Source: Maricaulis sp. (lineage in GTDB: Bacteria; Pseudomonadota; Alphaproteobacteria; Caulobacterales; Maricaulaceae). Taken from it: DNA of 64,000 nt. The notes beneath the pieces are model-generated. The model was not told the DNA's origin, searched no databases, and saw only the letters and a list, made by a program, of their open reading frames with translations. The stretch is from positions 109,838 to 173,837 of the forward strand of contig NZMJ01000046.1 in the NCBI GenBank assembly GCA_002692855.1, given 5' to 3'. Below, one piece after another: positions 50,781 to 59,881 of the stretch. Position numbers and translations under genes: made by a program. Positions within the stretch are counted from its first letter, which is position 1; every line of letters begins with the position of its first letter.

Positions 50781-51299
50781 TTACAGCCCCAGCTCGAGAT
50801 CGTCGGCCAGTGCAGCGGTACGGTGCTGCGCCATGCGTTCGATCTGGTTTGAGAACAGAAGTCCGGAAAGTGCTGCCACCATGCCGGCCATCGTCGGGAT
50901 CGTCGCGCGTGACACACCGGCCGACATGGCGCGGGCGTCGGACGATCCCAGGATCGCCATCACGTCGAACACCGAGACCATCCCCGTCACCGTACCCAGC
51001 AGCCCCAGCAGGGGTGCAATGGCGACGAGCGTCTTGATCAGCTCGACATTCTGGTAGTTGCGTTGCTTCACCTCCGAGATCAGCTGATCGCGGATCGCAT
51101 GAGCATGCCAGGACTTGTGGTCCTCGCGTGCCGACCATTGGCGGACGGCGCGCTTGGCATGCCCTTGTTCTGCGAGTCCGAAATAGACCAGCCGCTCGAG
51201 GATGAAGGCCCACATGACGAACGTAGCGATCATGATCACCACGAGCACGGGGCCTCCCCGCTCGAGAAATTCCCGGAGGCCGTTGATTGCCGCATCCAT
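50781..51299 (-). CDS. MotA/TolQ/ExbB proton channel (short)
   Basis: Protein of 172 residues with three membrane helices: VLVVIMIATFVMWAFILERLVYF, LIKTLVAIAPLLGLLGTVTGMVSVFDVMAI and the helix after SAGVSRATIPTMAGMVAALSGLLFSN. The PLLGLLGTVTGM motif is diagnostic of the ExbB/TolQ family. It forms the pentameric stator around ExbD. It is flanked by the long ExbB-like gene and the first exbD with very short gaps. Confidence 0.95.
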   Translation of the reverse strand: MDAAINGLREFLERGGPVLVVIMIATFVMWAFILERLVYFGLAEQGHAKRAVRQWSAREDHKSWHAHAIRDQLISEVKQRNYQNVELIKTLVAIAPLLGLLGTVTGMVSVFDVMAILGSSDARAMSAGVSRATIPTMAGMVAALSGLLFSNQIERMAQHRTAALADDLELGL

Positions 51300-51323
51300 A
51301 TGCGTGCCTCCTTCAGCTGGCCC

Positions 51324-52700
51324 TTAGGCCGGACGACGTTCTTCAGCGGACCGCGCAACCATGCCGGCAGCCTGTTCTTCGAGCACCTGCTGGACACCGC
51401 GAGCGAAGCTGGCAGCGAAGCTGTGGACGAAGAGCAGCGGAATGGCCGAGACGAGACCGAGAACCGTGGTCACGAGGGCTTCGGAAATACCGCCCGCCAT
51501 GATCTTCGGATCGCCGGTGCCGAACAGCGTGATCTGGGTAAAGGTCCGGATCATGCCCGTAACGGTACCCAGAAGGCCGAGCAGCGGAGCAATACCGGCT
51601 GCGAGCTTGAGGAAGTTCAGGCCAAACTCGAGCTTCGGCGTCTCCCGCAGGATGGCCTCGTCGAGCTTCAGCTCGATCGTCTCGATATCGCGGTCCTTGT
51701 ATTCCTCATACACACCCATGACACGGCCGAGCGAGTTGCCACGCGACGGCGTGGAACGGCGCTTCTGGGCCGAGACCGCGGCCGATTCCAGCATCAGCTG
51801 GACCAGGCGCAGCAGGCCGAAGGCCAGCGAGACCGCCAGCAGGCCGAGGATGATGTAACCCACGGTACGGCCCTGCTGGATACGCTCGGTCAGGTTCGGG
51901 ACGTCCTTGTAGATGGCCAGAAGACCGCCACGGGACGGATCGACCGGACCCATCACGATTTCATCGCTGCTGGCATTATAGACCGCATCGGCAGCCGCCG
52001 TGATGTTCGACGGGGGCTGGCGCTCAAGCGGAGTGAGGTTGTAACCGGCTTCGCCTTCGTTCCACTGGACGAAGACAACGCCGCCATCCTGGGCCCAGGC
52101 GACAAACGGACCGACGCGGGTCACCGGAACCGGCTGACCGTTGCCAAGACCATTCACCTGGCGCTCCCAGGTCACGACCTGACCCTGGGCAATCATTTCT
52201 TCCAGCATCCGGCGCCAGATCTGGTTCAGCTGCTGAACGCCCGGCAGCGCGCGGCTGTCGGCCAGTTCGGCCAGCTGGGCCGTCCGGTTCGGGAACTGGG
52301 CGGACGTGACCGAGCCATCGATGATGGCTGCGAACTCGCCGGCGGACTGACGTGCAGCACCGAACAGTTCGCCAAACTCGCCCTGGGCTTCGCGGAGCTG
52401 GGCATCCAGCTCGTCGATGCGGGCTTCGTTGGTGTCATACTGCGTCCGGATTCCGGCCGCCTGACCTTCCAGGGCAGCCAGCTGCGAGCGGGCCTGGGCC
52501 AGAAGGGCAGCCTGCTGGCCGCGGGACTCGCGGAATTCCTGCAGGCGGCGCTGGTTTTCTGCGCTCATCTCACGGGCGTCGGAACGCACGCGGTTGAGCA
52601 GTTCGTTGATGGAGGAAGCCGGCTCCTGAGCCATGGCACTTCCTGCGAGCGCTGCGCCGAGCGAGACGGCAGCAGCGAGAATCTTGAATGACTTTTTCAT
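51324..52700 (-). CDS. MotA/TolQ/ExbB protein with N-terminal periplasmic coiled coil
   Basis: Protein of 458 residues. A signal peptide (about 1-25, AGSAMAQ) is followed by a long helical, Gln/Glu/Arg-rich coiled-coil part (LLAQARSQLAALEGQAAGIRTQYDTNEARIDELDAQLREAQG) and a periplasmic domain to about 265. The C-terminal ExbB unit contains LAAGIAPLLGLLGTVTGMIRTFTQITLFGTGDPKIMAGGISEALVTTVLGL. This is the TtpC-like protein of TonB2 systems, which connects the motor with the periplasm. It is 18 bases downstream of the DUF3450 gene. Confidence 0.93.
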   Translation of the reverse strand: MKKSFKILAAAVSLGAALAGSAMAQEPASSINELLNRVRSDAREMSAENQRRLQEFRESRGQQAALLAQARSQLAALEGQAAGIRTQYDTNEARIDELDAQLREAQGEFGELFGAARQSAGEFAAIIDGSVTSAQFPNRTAQLAELADSRALPGVQQLNQIWRRMLEEMIAQGQVVTWERQVNGLGNGQPVPVTRVGPFVAWAQDGGVVFVQWNEGEAGYNLTPLERQPPSNITAAADAVYNASSDEIVMGPVDPSRGGLLAIYKDVPNLTERIQQGRTVGYIILGLLAVSLAFGLLRLVQLMLESAAVSAQKRRSTPSRGNSLGRVMGVYEEYKDRDIETIELKLDEAILRETPKLEFGLNFLKLAAGIAPLLGLLGTVTGMIRTFTQITLFGTGDPKIMAGGISEALVTTVLGLVSAIPLLFVHSFAASFARGVQQVLEEQAAGMVARSAEERRPA

Positions 52701-52718
52701 CGCGTTGATCTCCTCAGC

Positions 52719-53492
52719 CTATCGAGCGTCTTCCGAGCCCGGCATCGGCGCGGTGAACAGGTCCGGGGTGGTGACTTCCTGAGCAATACGGAATGCGCCG
52801 GTAACGGCGGAATTGCTGGCTCCGGAAACACGTTCCCACTCGGTGTTGTAACGGTGGCGGATGAACAGGTCGCCGTTCGGCATGTCGCGGATCAGGGCGA
52901 CCCGGCCAATGCGAAGCGTCGGCACATCCGTCGGAACGCCATCGATGTCGACCGTCTCGTCATACGAGTCGATCTGGCGGCCATAGGAGGCCTCGATGTC
53001 ATAGGCGTTCAGGATCAGGCGGTAACGTTCGGCCGCGGAAATTTCCGGATTGTCCAGGTCTTCATAGAGCTGGGCGATGCGGGTTTCGCGGGCATCGACG
53101 TTGAACGGCAGGTCCAGAGCGACGAAGTTTTCGAGGTTCTCGACCATTTCGCGCATCATCGGAAGGATGTCGACGCCGACATTGCCCACCCGTTCGATCT
53201 GCGTCTCCAGGGACGTGATCTCGTTCTGCTGTGCCTGGAGGAAGACGCGCTGCTGCTCGATATAGAGCCGCTGGCTTTCCACCTGCTGCTGGAGCGCGCG
53301 GTACTGCAGCTCCATGTCCGTTGCGTCATCGTCCAGCTCGTCGATCTGCCGCTGGGCCGCCGCGCCATCCTGGGTGGATTGCTGGGCGGTGCGCAGCACA
53401 TCGTTGATCTGAGCCTGCGCCACACCACCGACCGTTCCGGTCAGAAGAGCCGCCGCTACGGACGCGCTGAGCCAATACCTCATCTTCGCCAT
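52719..53492 (-). CDS. DUF3450 family exported protein
   Basis: Protein of 257 residues. ATG 53492 follows GAGGCGAGAC and gives MAKMRYWLSASVAAALLTGTVGGVAQAQ, a signal peptide. A coiled-coil region (QIDELDDDATDMELQYRALQQQVESQRLYIEQQRVFLQAQQNEITSLETQIERV) and a beta-rich C-terminal part match DUF3450. The gene starts the TonB operon in many marine proteobacteria. Its role is probably periplasmic support of the long ExbB protein. The operon promoter should be in the 528-base gap upstream. Confidence 0.9.
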   Translation of the reverse strand: MAKMRYWLSASVAAALLTGTVGGVAQAQINDVLRTAQQSTQDGAAAQRQIDELDDDATDMELQYRALQQQVESQRLYIEQQRVFLQAQQNEITSLETQIERVGNVGVDILPMMREMVENLENFVALDLPFNVDARETRIAQLYEDLDNPEISAAERYRLILNAYDIEASYGRQIDSYDETVDIDGVPTDVPTLRIGRVALIRDMPNGDLFIRHRYNTEWERVSGASNSAVTGAFRIAQEVTTPDLFTAPMPGSEDAR

Positions 53493-54020
53493 GTCTCGCC
53501 TCACAATGATCCGGGCGGGGCTGGCTGCCTCCACCCTGGAATTTCCCCTCGGTGACTTCCCGGCGACAATCGCCAGAAGAGCCCCAGTTAGAACGGCCGC
53601 TGGAATCAGCGGACCTGAGCCCGAACGGAAGTCCGGTTACGCGATTCTCTAAACGAAACTGGAGATAGTGCTGTGAACCCCTTCCCCTGCGGCAGTTGTT
53701 CTGCCGACGTATCGTTCAGAGACGCTTCGCGCCACTCATTGGCGGGCACGCTAGCGTCCCGTTGCCCGCCGATCAATACACCCTGCCCATATCCTGCTGT
53801 GTTGAACATGGAAATCGTACCGACTTTCTCCTGAGAGGTCTCTGCGCGCCATCCGCGTTCGCCCTGAAGGCGAAACGCAGCGCAATTCATCCGGTTCCGT
53901 TACGATATTACATTTCTGAAATATTTTCCAGCTCACTTTTTCGTGTTGTCTGGAAAGACACGCGGAATCCGCCCGTGGGCCGGCGCGGAAAGGCTGCAAT
54001 TCAGTGATGTGAAGGAAGGA
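53493..54020. other. Intergenic region upstream of the TonB operon
   Basis: No convincing gene. A 94-codon frame (53606-53890, minus) has no ribosome site at its start and unremarkable codon use. CGGCAG (53690-53695) and CTGCCG (53701-53706) form a short hairpin. The stretch about 53900-53950 is AT-rich (ATTTCTGAAAT palindrome at 53910-53920) and carries CCGTTACGATATTAC, which shares CCGTTAC with the palindrome at 47533. The TonB-operon promoter probably lies here, which would leave a long 5' leader. Confidence 0.45.
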
Positions 54021-54095
54021 TGGCTGGGGCGCCAGGATTCGAACCTGGGAATGGCGGTACCAAAAACCGCTGCCTTACCACTTGGCCACGCCCCA
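54021..54095 (-). tRNA. tRNA-Gln (anticodon TTG)
   Basis: Reading the minus strand, acceptor TGGGGCG pairs with CGCCCCA, and the gene ends GCCA with an encoded CCA. The anticodon stem GCGGT/ACCGC encloses TTTTGGT, giving anticodon TTG. The T arm contains GGTTCGAATCC. Seventy-five bases, reads CAA codons. Confidence 0.96.
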
Positions 54096-54217
54096 ATTCG
54101 CGACCGTTTCGACCGCGTGAGCGGGGTAGATAGCGGCAAGCTGCGAAGGATGCAACGGGGCTGCGCGGTATGCGTTGCACACCCCCAATTCAGTCGCTAT
54201 AAGCCGCGCCTCTGGTT

Positions 54218-54294
54218 CGGAGTATAGCTCAGCCTGGTAGAGCACCGTCTTCGGGAGGCGGGGGTCGCAAGTTCGAATCTTGCTACTCCGACCA
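54218..54294 (+). tRNA. tRNA-Pro (anticodon CGG)
   Basis: CGGAGTA pairs with TACTCCG in the acceptor stem, followed by ACCA (encoded CCA). The anticodon loop TTCGGGA gives anticodon CGG for CCG codons. The T arm contains AGTTCGAATCT. Seventy-seven bases, oriented opposite to the tRNA-Gln gene. Confidence 0.96.
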
Positions 54295-54456
54295 TTCAAT
54301 TCCCGGCCCTGTCATTCAATCGAATCCCACCTGACGCGAATCGCCGTCTGCCGGGACTCCTGTGCTGCGCGTCCCCTCGACCCGCAGACAGGCCCTCTCT
54401 ATAGATTCAGTGTCGAAACCCGTTCGCTGGGGACGGGCCGGGAGGGTATGGCCGCC

Positions 54457-56235
54457 ATGAAACAGTTCTGGATCACCGTCTTCGGTTCCGTCATCGGAGT
54501 GATCATCGGTTCGGTGCTGACCATCGTGCTCGGCATTTTCCTGATTGCCGGCCTGATCGCATCAGCGGCCCAGTCTTCTGATCCTGCCCCTGTCATCCCG
54601 AGCGCCAACGTCGTGCTGGCGCTGGACCTGCGCGAAGCGCGCAACGACCAGCCCAGCCGCTCTCCCTTCGCCTTTGCCGACCCCCTGTCGACGGTCGACC
54701 TGGTGCGCGCGCTGGAACGCGCCGAGGGCGATTCGCGAGTCGCAGGTGTGTTCATCCGGGCCAATGAATACGGACTGCCGGCGGCCCAGGCCGAGGAAAT
54801 CCACCGCGCCATCGCCGCCTTCCGGGAATCCGGGAAATTCGTCCTGGTCCACGCCCAGGGTTTCGAAGGCACTTCGGCGACGAATTATTTCGCCGTTTCC
54901 GGGGCAGACGAAATCTGGCTGCAGGACACGGCCACCTTCTCCGCGTCGGGCCTTTATGGCGAAGTGCCCTTCTTCGGCGGCGCACTGGAGCGGTTCGAGG
55001 GCGAAGCGGAATTCATCCGGTTCGAGGACTACAAGAACGCCCCCAATTCCTACACCGAAGACGGGTTCACGCCCGAGCACCGCGAAGCCACCCTGTCCTA
55101 CTTCAACGGCATCTACGACACGATCATCGCGGCGACAGCCACGGATCGCGGGCAAACCCAAGCGGCCATGCGCGCCCTGATCGAGGATGCGCCCTACTCC
55201 GCCGAGGAAGCCATGGAGGCTGGCCTCGTGGATCGCCTCGGCCACCTGGTCGAAGCGCGCCAGGCCGCACTTGATCGTGCCGGCGCCCGCCAGCTCACCG
55301 ACATCGCGGACTACGCGGAATCGGCGCTGATGCATCAGTCCGGCCCGGTCATCGCACTGATCGAAGGCCAGGGCGCCATTGTCACGGGACTTGCCCCGCC
55401 CGCCCTGTTTGGCGGCGAGGAAATGATCGGCAGCGACCACATGGCCGAATCGATCCTGATGGCGGCGCGCGATGCCAATGTCCGCGCCATCGTGCTGCGC
55501 ATCGATTCGCCAGGCGGTTCGTCGATTGCCTCCGACCAGGTCTGGGACGCGGTGCGCCGTGCCCGCGACGCCGGCAAGCCGGTCATCGTGTCGATGGGCG
55601 GGGCCGCGGCGTCAGGCGGCTATTACATCGCCGCGCCGGCCGACTACATCGTCGCCAACGCCACGACGCTCACCGGGTCGATCGGCGTCTATGGCGGCAA
55701 GGTGAACCTCCACGACACCTTCGGGCTGATCGGAATCAATATCGAGCCGGTCTCGGTGGGTGGCGAGTTTGCCTCGGCCTATTCGGGACAGGCGAACTGG
55801 ACGGATGAACAGCGCGCCGAGCTCGAATCGCTGCTGGGTGACATCTATGCCGACTTTACCGAGCGCGTGGCCGAAGGCCGCGAGATCGACATCGACCGCG
55901 TGCTCGAAATCGCCCGCGGCCGTGTCTGGACCGGCGCGCAGGCAGTGGAACTGGGCCTGGTCGACGAAATCGGGGGTCTGCGCGAAGCCATCGCGGCAGC
56001 ACGGGCACTCGCTGACATCGAGGCCGGCACGCGCATCAATCTTCGCCGCTTCCCGGCTCGTCCGTCGCCGTTTGAGGCGTTCCAGCAGATGTTCGGGGCG
56101 ACCGCCGAGTCAGCCGAGACGCTGGCCCGGATCAACGCGCTGATGGAACTGCCCGAAGTGCGTGCCGCCATCGAAGCGCGCAATGCCGCTTCGCGCGGCA
56201 ATGAATTGCGCGCCGCTCCGGCGTCGCCGCAATAA
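54457..56235 (+). CDS. sppA: Signal peptide peptidase SppA, 67K type
   Basis: Membrane protease of 592 residues. ATG 54457 gives MKQFWITVFGSVIGVIIGSVLTIVLGIFLIAGLIASA, a single N-terminal anchor; GGAGG lies 11 bases upstream. ATG 54448 is the alternative. Two tandem S49 domains are present. The dyad is K193 (FEDYKNAPNSYTEDGFTPEHREA) in the N-terminal domain and S386 (GGAAASGGYYIAAPADYIVANATTLTGSIG) in the C-terminal domain, as in E. coli SppA. It degrades cleaved signal peptides in the membrane. It stands alone, facing the convergent DUF3667 gene with a three-base gap. Confidence 0.95.
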   Translation: MKQFWITVFGSVIGVIIGSVLTIVLGIFLIAGLIASAAQSSDPAPVIPSANVVLALDLREARNDQPSRSPFAFADPLSTVDLVRALERAEGDSRVAGVFIRANEYGLPAAQAEEIHRAIAAFRESGKFVLVHAQGFEGTSATNYFAVSGADEIWLQDTATFSASGLYGEVPFFGGALERFEGEAEFIRFEDYKNAPNSYTEDGFTPEHREATLSYFNGIYDTIIAATATDRGQTQAAMRALIEDAPYSAEEAMEAGLVDRLGHLVEARQAALDRAGARQLTDIADYAESALMHQSGPVIALIEGQGAIVTGLAPPALFGGEEMIGSDHMAESILMAARDANVRAIVLRIDSPGGSSIASDQVWDAVRRARDAGKPVIVSMGGAAASGGYYIAAPADYIVANATTLTGSIGVYGGKVNLHDTFGLIGINIEPVSVGGEFASAYSGQANWTDEQRAELESLLGDIYADFTERVAEGREIDIDRVLEIARGRVWTGAQAVELGLVDEIGGLREAIAAARALADIEAGTRINLRRFPARPSPFEAFQQMFGATAESAETLARINALMELPEVRAAIEARNAASRGNELRAAPASPQ

Positions 56236-56238
56236 GCG

Positions 56239-57402
56239 TCAGGCGAGCAGCACTCCCATCGCGAACAGGATCAGCATCGCGAAGAGCAGAACAACGAAGT
56301 AGAGGATGTCGATCACCACGACGCGCATCAGGGCGAAGAATCGCCCGTGCCCGTAGATCTTCCGGTGCAGCTTGTAGAGATAGAAATTGCTCCACACGAA
56401 GAAGACCAGAATCCCCCCCGCACCGATCAGCGGGCTCAGCAGGACCAGCGTGGTCATCAGCAGAAACAGGAAAGAGTGGAAGTGCAGCGATACGACCAGG
56501 TGGTCGTAATAGAAGATGCCCCGCCGCCAGAAATGCATCAGCGCCAGCAATAGCGCATAGATCGGGACCAGTGCGAAGATGATGCGCGGTGTCCACTCGG
56601 CGACCGAGCGCCGCCAGCTTTCCGGTTCCTGGATCACATGCCCGATCCGCTCGGCAAGATAGACGCGCACGGGATAGGGCAATCCATCCAGCCCGCTGAC
56701 ATCCATACCCTCGGTCGGTTCCGCGTCCGGATAATCCTCCGGCAGCAAGGACTGACGCATGGACAATTCCATTGCGTCACGGCCTTCCTGGCGCCTTTGC
56801 TCGCGCGTTCTTGAATCCTCGACGTCCTCGCCGTTTTCGGCCGCGTCCTGGTCTGCTTCGACCTGGTTCAGCTGCGCCCGGACCTGCCCGATTGCGGCTG
56901 CGGCTTCGGGATTGTCGACCTGTGCCTCGGCGAGCGCCCGATCCGCCTCAGCCAGCTCTTCGGACCCTGAGCCTGCGCCGTCCATGAAGCCGCGGGTGAA
57001 GTCGTTTGAATCGAGCGAGAAGACGAGAAAGAAGACCAGACTCGCGACGATGAACAGCCGGAAGGGCTGGACATAGCGCGCACGAACACCGGTCAGGTAA
57101 TGGCGGGTAACGTGACCGGGGCGAAAGATCAGCGCCGGCAGGGTGCGCCAGAACCGGCCATCGAACGAGAATAGCCCGTCGAGCACTTCGAGCACCAGCG
57201 ACCAGACCGGGCGATGGAAGGTGTCAGCCTCTTGCCCGCAGCTGTGGCAGACCGGGCCTTTCAGCGCCGTCTGGCAGTTCGAGCAATGGCTGGAATCGCC
57301 AGCAGGCGGGAAAGCGGAACGCCGCCGCTGATTGCCGGACACCACCGCGTCTGCGGCAATGGCGTCAGTGACTGCGCTGTCGAGCAGATCATTTCCGGAC
57401 AT
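56239..57402 (-). CDS. DUF3667 family membrane protein
   Basis: Protein of 387 residues. A zinc-ribbon-like pair (C40-x2-C43, C52-x2-C55 in HCSNCQTALKGPVCHSCGQ) precedes FDGRFWRTLPALIFRPGHVTRHYLTGVRARYVQPFRLFIVASLVFFLVF, the DUF3667 signature. A charged linker (about 135-235) follows, then four membrane helices towards the C-terminus. The function is unknown. The ribosome site (GGGAGGGA) is buried in a hairpin at 57406-57446. The gene lies 67 bases after the oppA-like stop. Confidence 0.88.
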   Translation of the reverse strand: MSGNDLLDSAVTDAIAADAVVSGNQRRRSAFPPAGDSSHCSNCQTALKGPVCHSCGQEADTFHRPVWSLVLEVLDGLFSFDGRFWRTLPALIFRPGHVTRHYLTGVRARYVQPFRLFIVASLVFFLVFSLDSNDFTRGFMDGAGSGSEELAEADRALAEAQVDNPEAAAAIGQVRAQLNQVEADQDAAENGEDVEDSRTREQRRQEGRDAMELSMRQSLLPEDYPDAEPTEGMDVSGLDGLPYPVRVYLAERIGHVIQEPESWRRSVAEWTPRIIFALVPIYALLLALMHFWRRGIFYYDHLVVSLHFHSFLFLLMTTLVLLSPLIGAGGILVFFVWSNFYLYKLHRKIYGHGRFFALMRVVVIDILYFVVLLFAMLILFAMGVLLA

Positions 57403-57405
57403 TGG

Positions 57406-57446
57406 TCCCTCCCCCCGCTCACGCTAACGCGGGTCGGGGGGAGGGA
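57406..57446 (-). promoter_or_regulatory. Hairpin covering the DUF3667 ribosome binding site
   Basis: TCCCTCCCCCCG (57406-57417) and CGGGGGGAGGGA (57435-57446) on the plus strand form a perfect 12-base stem with a 17-base loop. In the minus-strand transcript the 3' arm contains the GGGGGGAGGGA purine stretch just before the ATG at 57402. It may block translation or terminate oppA transcription; no U-run follows. Confidence 0.6.
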
Positions 57447-57469
57447 ACAAGCGAGTTCACGCGGCAGGT

Positions 57470-59134
57470 TTAGTGCGACGCTCCATCGGCGCCTGCCGGA
57501 TCGACATCGGCGGAATTCACATCCGCAAAGCACAGCCAGCGCGTCCGGTTGATGCGCAGGATGTTGTCGGTCCAGCCCGTGACATTCGGATTCACCAGCG
57601 CCTTGTTGACGTAGAAGACGATCGGGATCAGCGGCATGTCGTCGAGCAGCATCTGCTCGGCTTCCGCCAGGATGCCCGCGCGCACTTCCATGTCCTGCTC
57701 GCGGTTTCCGGCTGCGACGAGCGCGTCATATTCCGGATTGCGGTAGCGCGAATAATTCATCGGGATGGACTGCGTCTCACCCAGATAAAGGAAGCTGTAG
57801 GGATCGTTGAAATCCGCGATCCAGCCGCCATCGCCGACCTGGAAGTCAGCCGCGCGAAGGTTTTCATAGTGAATTTGCAGCTCGATCTGCGTAATCGAGA
57901 CATTCACCCAATCGGCGATGCTCTCCCAGTCCTGCTGCACGACCGGCGCGATGCGCGGATTATCGGCAGACGAACGGTAGGTGTATTCAAACTCGAGCGG
58001 GTTGTCCGGGCCATATCCCGCTTCCATGAGCAGTTCACGGGCACGCGCACGGCGCGCCTCGATCGGCTCGTCAGCCCAGCGCACACGCGCGTCATTGGTG
58101 TAATTTGCGACGCCCGGCGGCACCAGGGAATAGGCCGGCTCCTGACCCGCGCGATAGATCTCGTCCGCGAGGAAGCGGCGGTCGATCGCCATGCCCAACG
58201 CATTGCGCACGCGCACGTCGGCGAAGGTCTCGTCTTCCAGGTTCAACGCGTAATAGACCGTGCCCATATAGGGAGAGACACGCACATAATCGGGCGCTTC
58301 CTGGCGCAGCCGGTCGATGTGCTGACCCGCGAACTCGTTGTTCAGGTCGATCTCGTTGTTCAGGACGCGGCGGCCTGCGGCAACGCTGTCGATGGTCGGG
58401 TAGTAGAAGATCTCGTCGATGCACACATCCTCATTCGCGTAGAAGCTCTCATTGCGCTCCAGGTGAATGAAGTTGTTCGTCGACCACTGGACGAGTCTGT
58501 AGGGCCCGTTGACGACAAGGTTGCGCGGCTGGATCCACTGATCGCCATACTCTTCCACAACGTGCCTCGGCACGGGGAAGGTGGTGTAGTGGGTCAGCAG
58601 GCCCGGCAGATAGGGCGCCGGATAATTCAGCTGGATTTCCAGCGTCCGGTCATCGACCGCGCGCACGCCGACATTCTCGGGCGACAGCTGGCCTGTATTC
58701 ACTTCTTCCGCATTGACGATCGGGTACAGCAACGACGCGTATTGCGACAGCGTTTCGGGATTGAGAATGCGCTGGAAGGCGTATTCGAAATCACCTGCCG
58801 TGACCGGCGTGCCGTCAGACCAGCTCGCATCACGCAGATGGAAGGTCCAGGTCAGACCATCGTCGCTGAACTCGTAGGTCTCCGCCATTCCGGGGATCGG
58901 CTCGGCATTGATGTCCTCGGTGAACAGACCGATGAACATGTCACCGATGATGTTGTTCTCCCAGGTGCCGCTCGCCTTGTGCGGGTCAAGCGTCAGGGGC
59001 TCGCCGGAATTGCCGCGGTGAATGACGACAGAGTCGGACGCCGCCTCATTCCCGCCGCCGCCGCCACAAGCAGCCAGTACCAACGCGGAAGCCCCGATGG
59101 TCAGGGCGGCAATCATCGAACGTTTGCGGATCAT
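57470..59134 (-). CDS. oppA: Oligopeptide ABC transporter substrate-binding lipoprotein
   Basis: Protein of 554 residues, SBP family 5. Lipobox LVLAAC with C23. Family hallmarks: RGNSGEPLTLDPHKASGTWENNIIGDMFIGLF near the N-terminus, YEFSDDGLTWTFHLRDASWSDGTPVTAGDFEYAFQRILNP, and GPYRLVQWSTNNFIHLERNESFYA. It binds short peptides in the periplasm for import. The two permease genes lie upstream on the same strand but are separated from it by two opposite-strand genes (59268-60589), so it must have its own promoter in 59135-59267. Confidence 0.94.
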   Translation of the reverse strand: MIRKRSMIAALTIGASALVLAACGGGGGNEAASDSVVIHRGNSGEPLTLDPHKASGTWENNIIGDMFIGLFTEDINAEPIPGMAETYEFSDDGLTWTFHLRDASWSDGTPVTAGDFEYAFQRILNPETLSQYASLLYPIVNAEEVNTGQLSPENVGVRAVDDRTLEIQLNYPAPYLPGLLTHYTTFPVPRHVVEEYGDQWIQPRNLVVNGPYRLVQWSTNNFIHLERNESFYANEDVCIDEIFYYPTIDSVAAGRRVLNNEIDLNNEFAGQHIDRLRQEAPDYVRVSPYMGTVYYALNLEDETFADVRVRNALGMAIDRRFLADEIYRAGQEPAYSLVPPGVANYTNDARVRWADEPIEARRARARELLMEAGYGPDNPLEFEYTYRSSADNPRIAPVVQQDWESIADWVNVSITQIELQIHYENLRAADFQVGDGGWIADFNDPYSFLYLGETQSIPMNYSRYRNPEYDALVAAGNREQDMEVRAGILAEAEQMLLDDMPLIPIVFYVNKALVNPNVTGWTDNILRINRTRWLCFADVNSADVDPAGADGASH

Positions 59135-59267
59135 CTTCTAAGGTCTCCCCTTGAATTTCAGTGCCGGCCTGGTTTCGACCGGACGCAGTTAACGGCGCGA
59201 AGCGGTCGACAGCCCCCAACCACTCACGCATAGTTCTTTCTCTGGGGCAGATCATGAACGAGTTTCT

Positions 59268-59861
59268 ATGAACACGCGATTACCAATTGCTGCTCTCCTG
59301 TTGCTCACGCCTGCTGCAGGCGCACAGGACATCAACGAATCCCCGCTGCAATCCCTGTTTGCCTGCCAGGCCATCACCGAATCGGTTGAACGGCTGGCCT
59401 GCCTGGATCGGGAAGTGGCTGCACTACGGACTGCGGAGACCGAAGGTGGACTCGTCGCGGTCTCGCGGCGCGAAATCGAGGCGGCCGAGGAAGCGTCCTA
59501 CGGCCTGTCGATCCCGAACTTCTCCCTTCCCAGCTTGCCCAGGCTTGGCTTTGGCCGCGGAGACGGCGCTGAAACGACCGTGACGCGCACATCGACGGGC
59601 GGCGAAATCCGCCGTGACTCGCAAGGCCGGATCGAAGAAGTCACCGGCGAGCCGATCGTGGCCGTGCGCCGTGATGCCCAGCGCCGTTATGTCTTCGAAC
59701 TCGCCAACGGCCAGCACTGGCGCCAGAACGATGCCACCCGCGTCTTCGTCCCGAACAATATCGAGGGGCATACCGCCGACATTCAAAGCGGCACGCTTGG
59801 TTCTCACCTCATGCGTATCGACGACTCGAACCGCTGGTTCCGCGCCGTCCGCATCCAGTAA
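59268..59861 (+). CDS. Exported hypothetical protein, VasI-like N-terminus (copy 1)
   Basis: Protein of 197 residues. Signal peptide MNTRLPIAALLLLTPAAGAQ. A cysteine pair domain follows (LFACQAITESVERLACLDREVAALR) of the type C...I.d...RLaClD seen in VasI-like and other envelope proteins. The C-terminal part has ELANGQHWRQNDATRVFVPNN, then GSHLMRIDDSNRWFRAVRI, a strand-rich domain. It is a paralogue of the next gene, 20 bases downstream. The function is unknown. Both genes run opposite to the opp genes they separate. Confidence 0.8.
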   Translation: MNTRLPIAALLLLTPAAGAQDINESPLQSLFACQAITESVERLACLDREVAALRTAETEGGLVAVSRREIEAAEEASYGLSIPNFSLPSLPRLGFGRGDGAETTVTRTSTGGEIRRDSQGRIEEVTGEPIVAVRRDAQRRYVFELANGQHWRQNDATRVFVPNNIEGHTADIQSGTLGSHLMRIDDSNRWFRAVRIQ

Positions 59862-59881
59862 TCCCGATCCGGAGCCCGTAC

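Noticed and set aside
53606..53890. Possible 94-residue protein on the minus strand upstream of the TonB operon
   Set aside because: No ribosome site at its start, no recognisable family or domain, and it lies in a region that looks like leader/promoter DNA.
53938..53965. Imperfect inverted repeat near the tRNA-Gln gene as a terminator
   Set aside because: Stem is interrupted and the T-run lies on the wrong side for the tRNA-Gln transcript.
57473..59233. 586-codon plus-strand frame antisense to oppA
   Set aside because: The minus strand encodes a complete substrate-binding lipoprotein; the plus frame is a codon-bias shadow.
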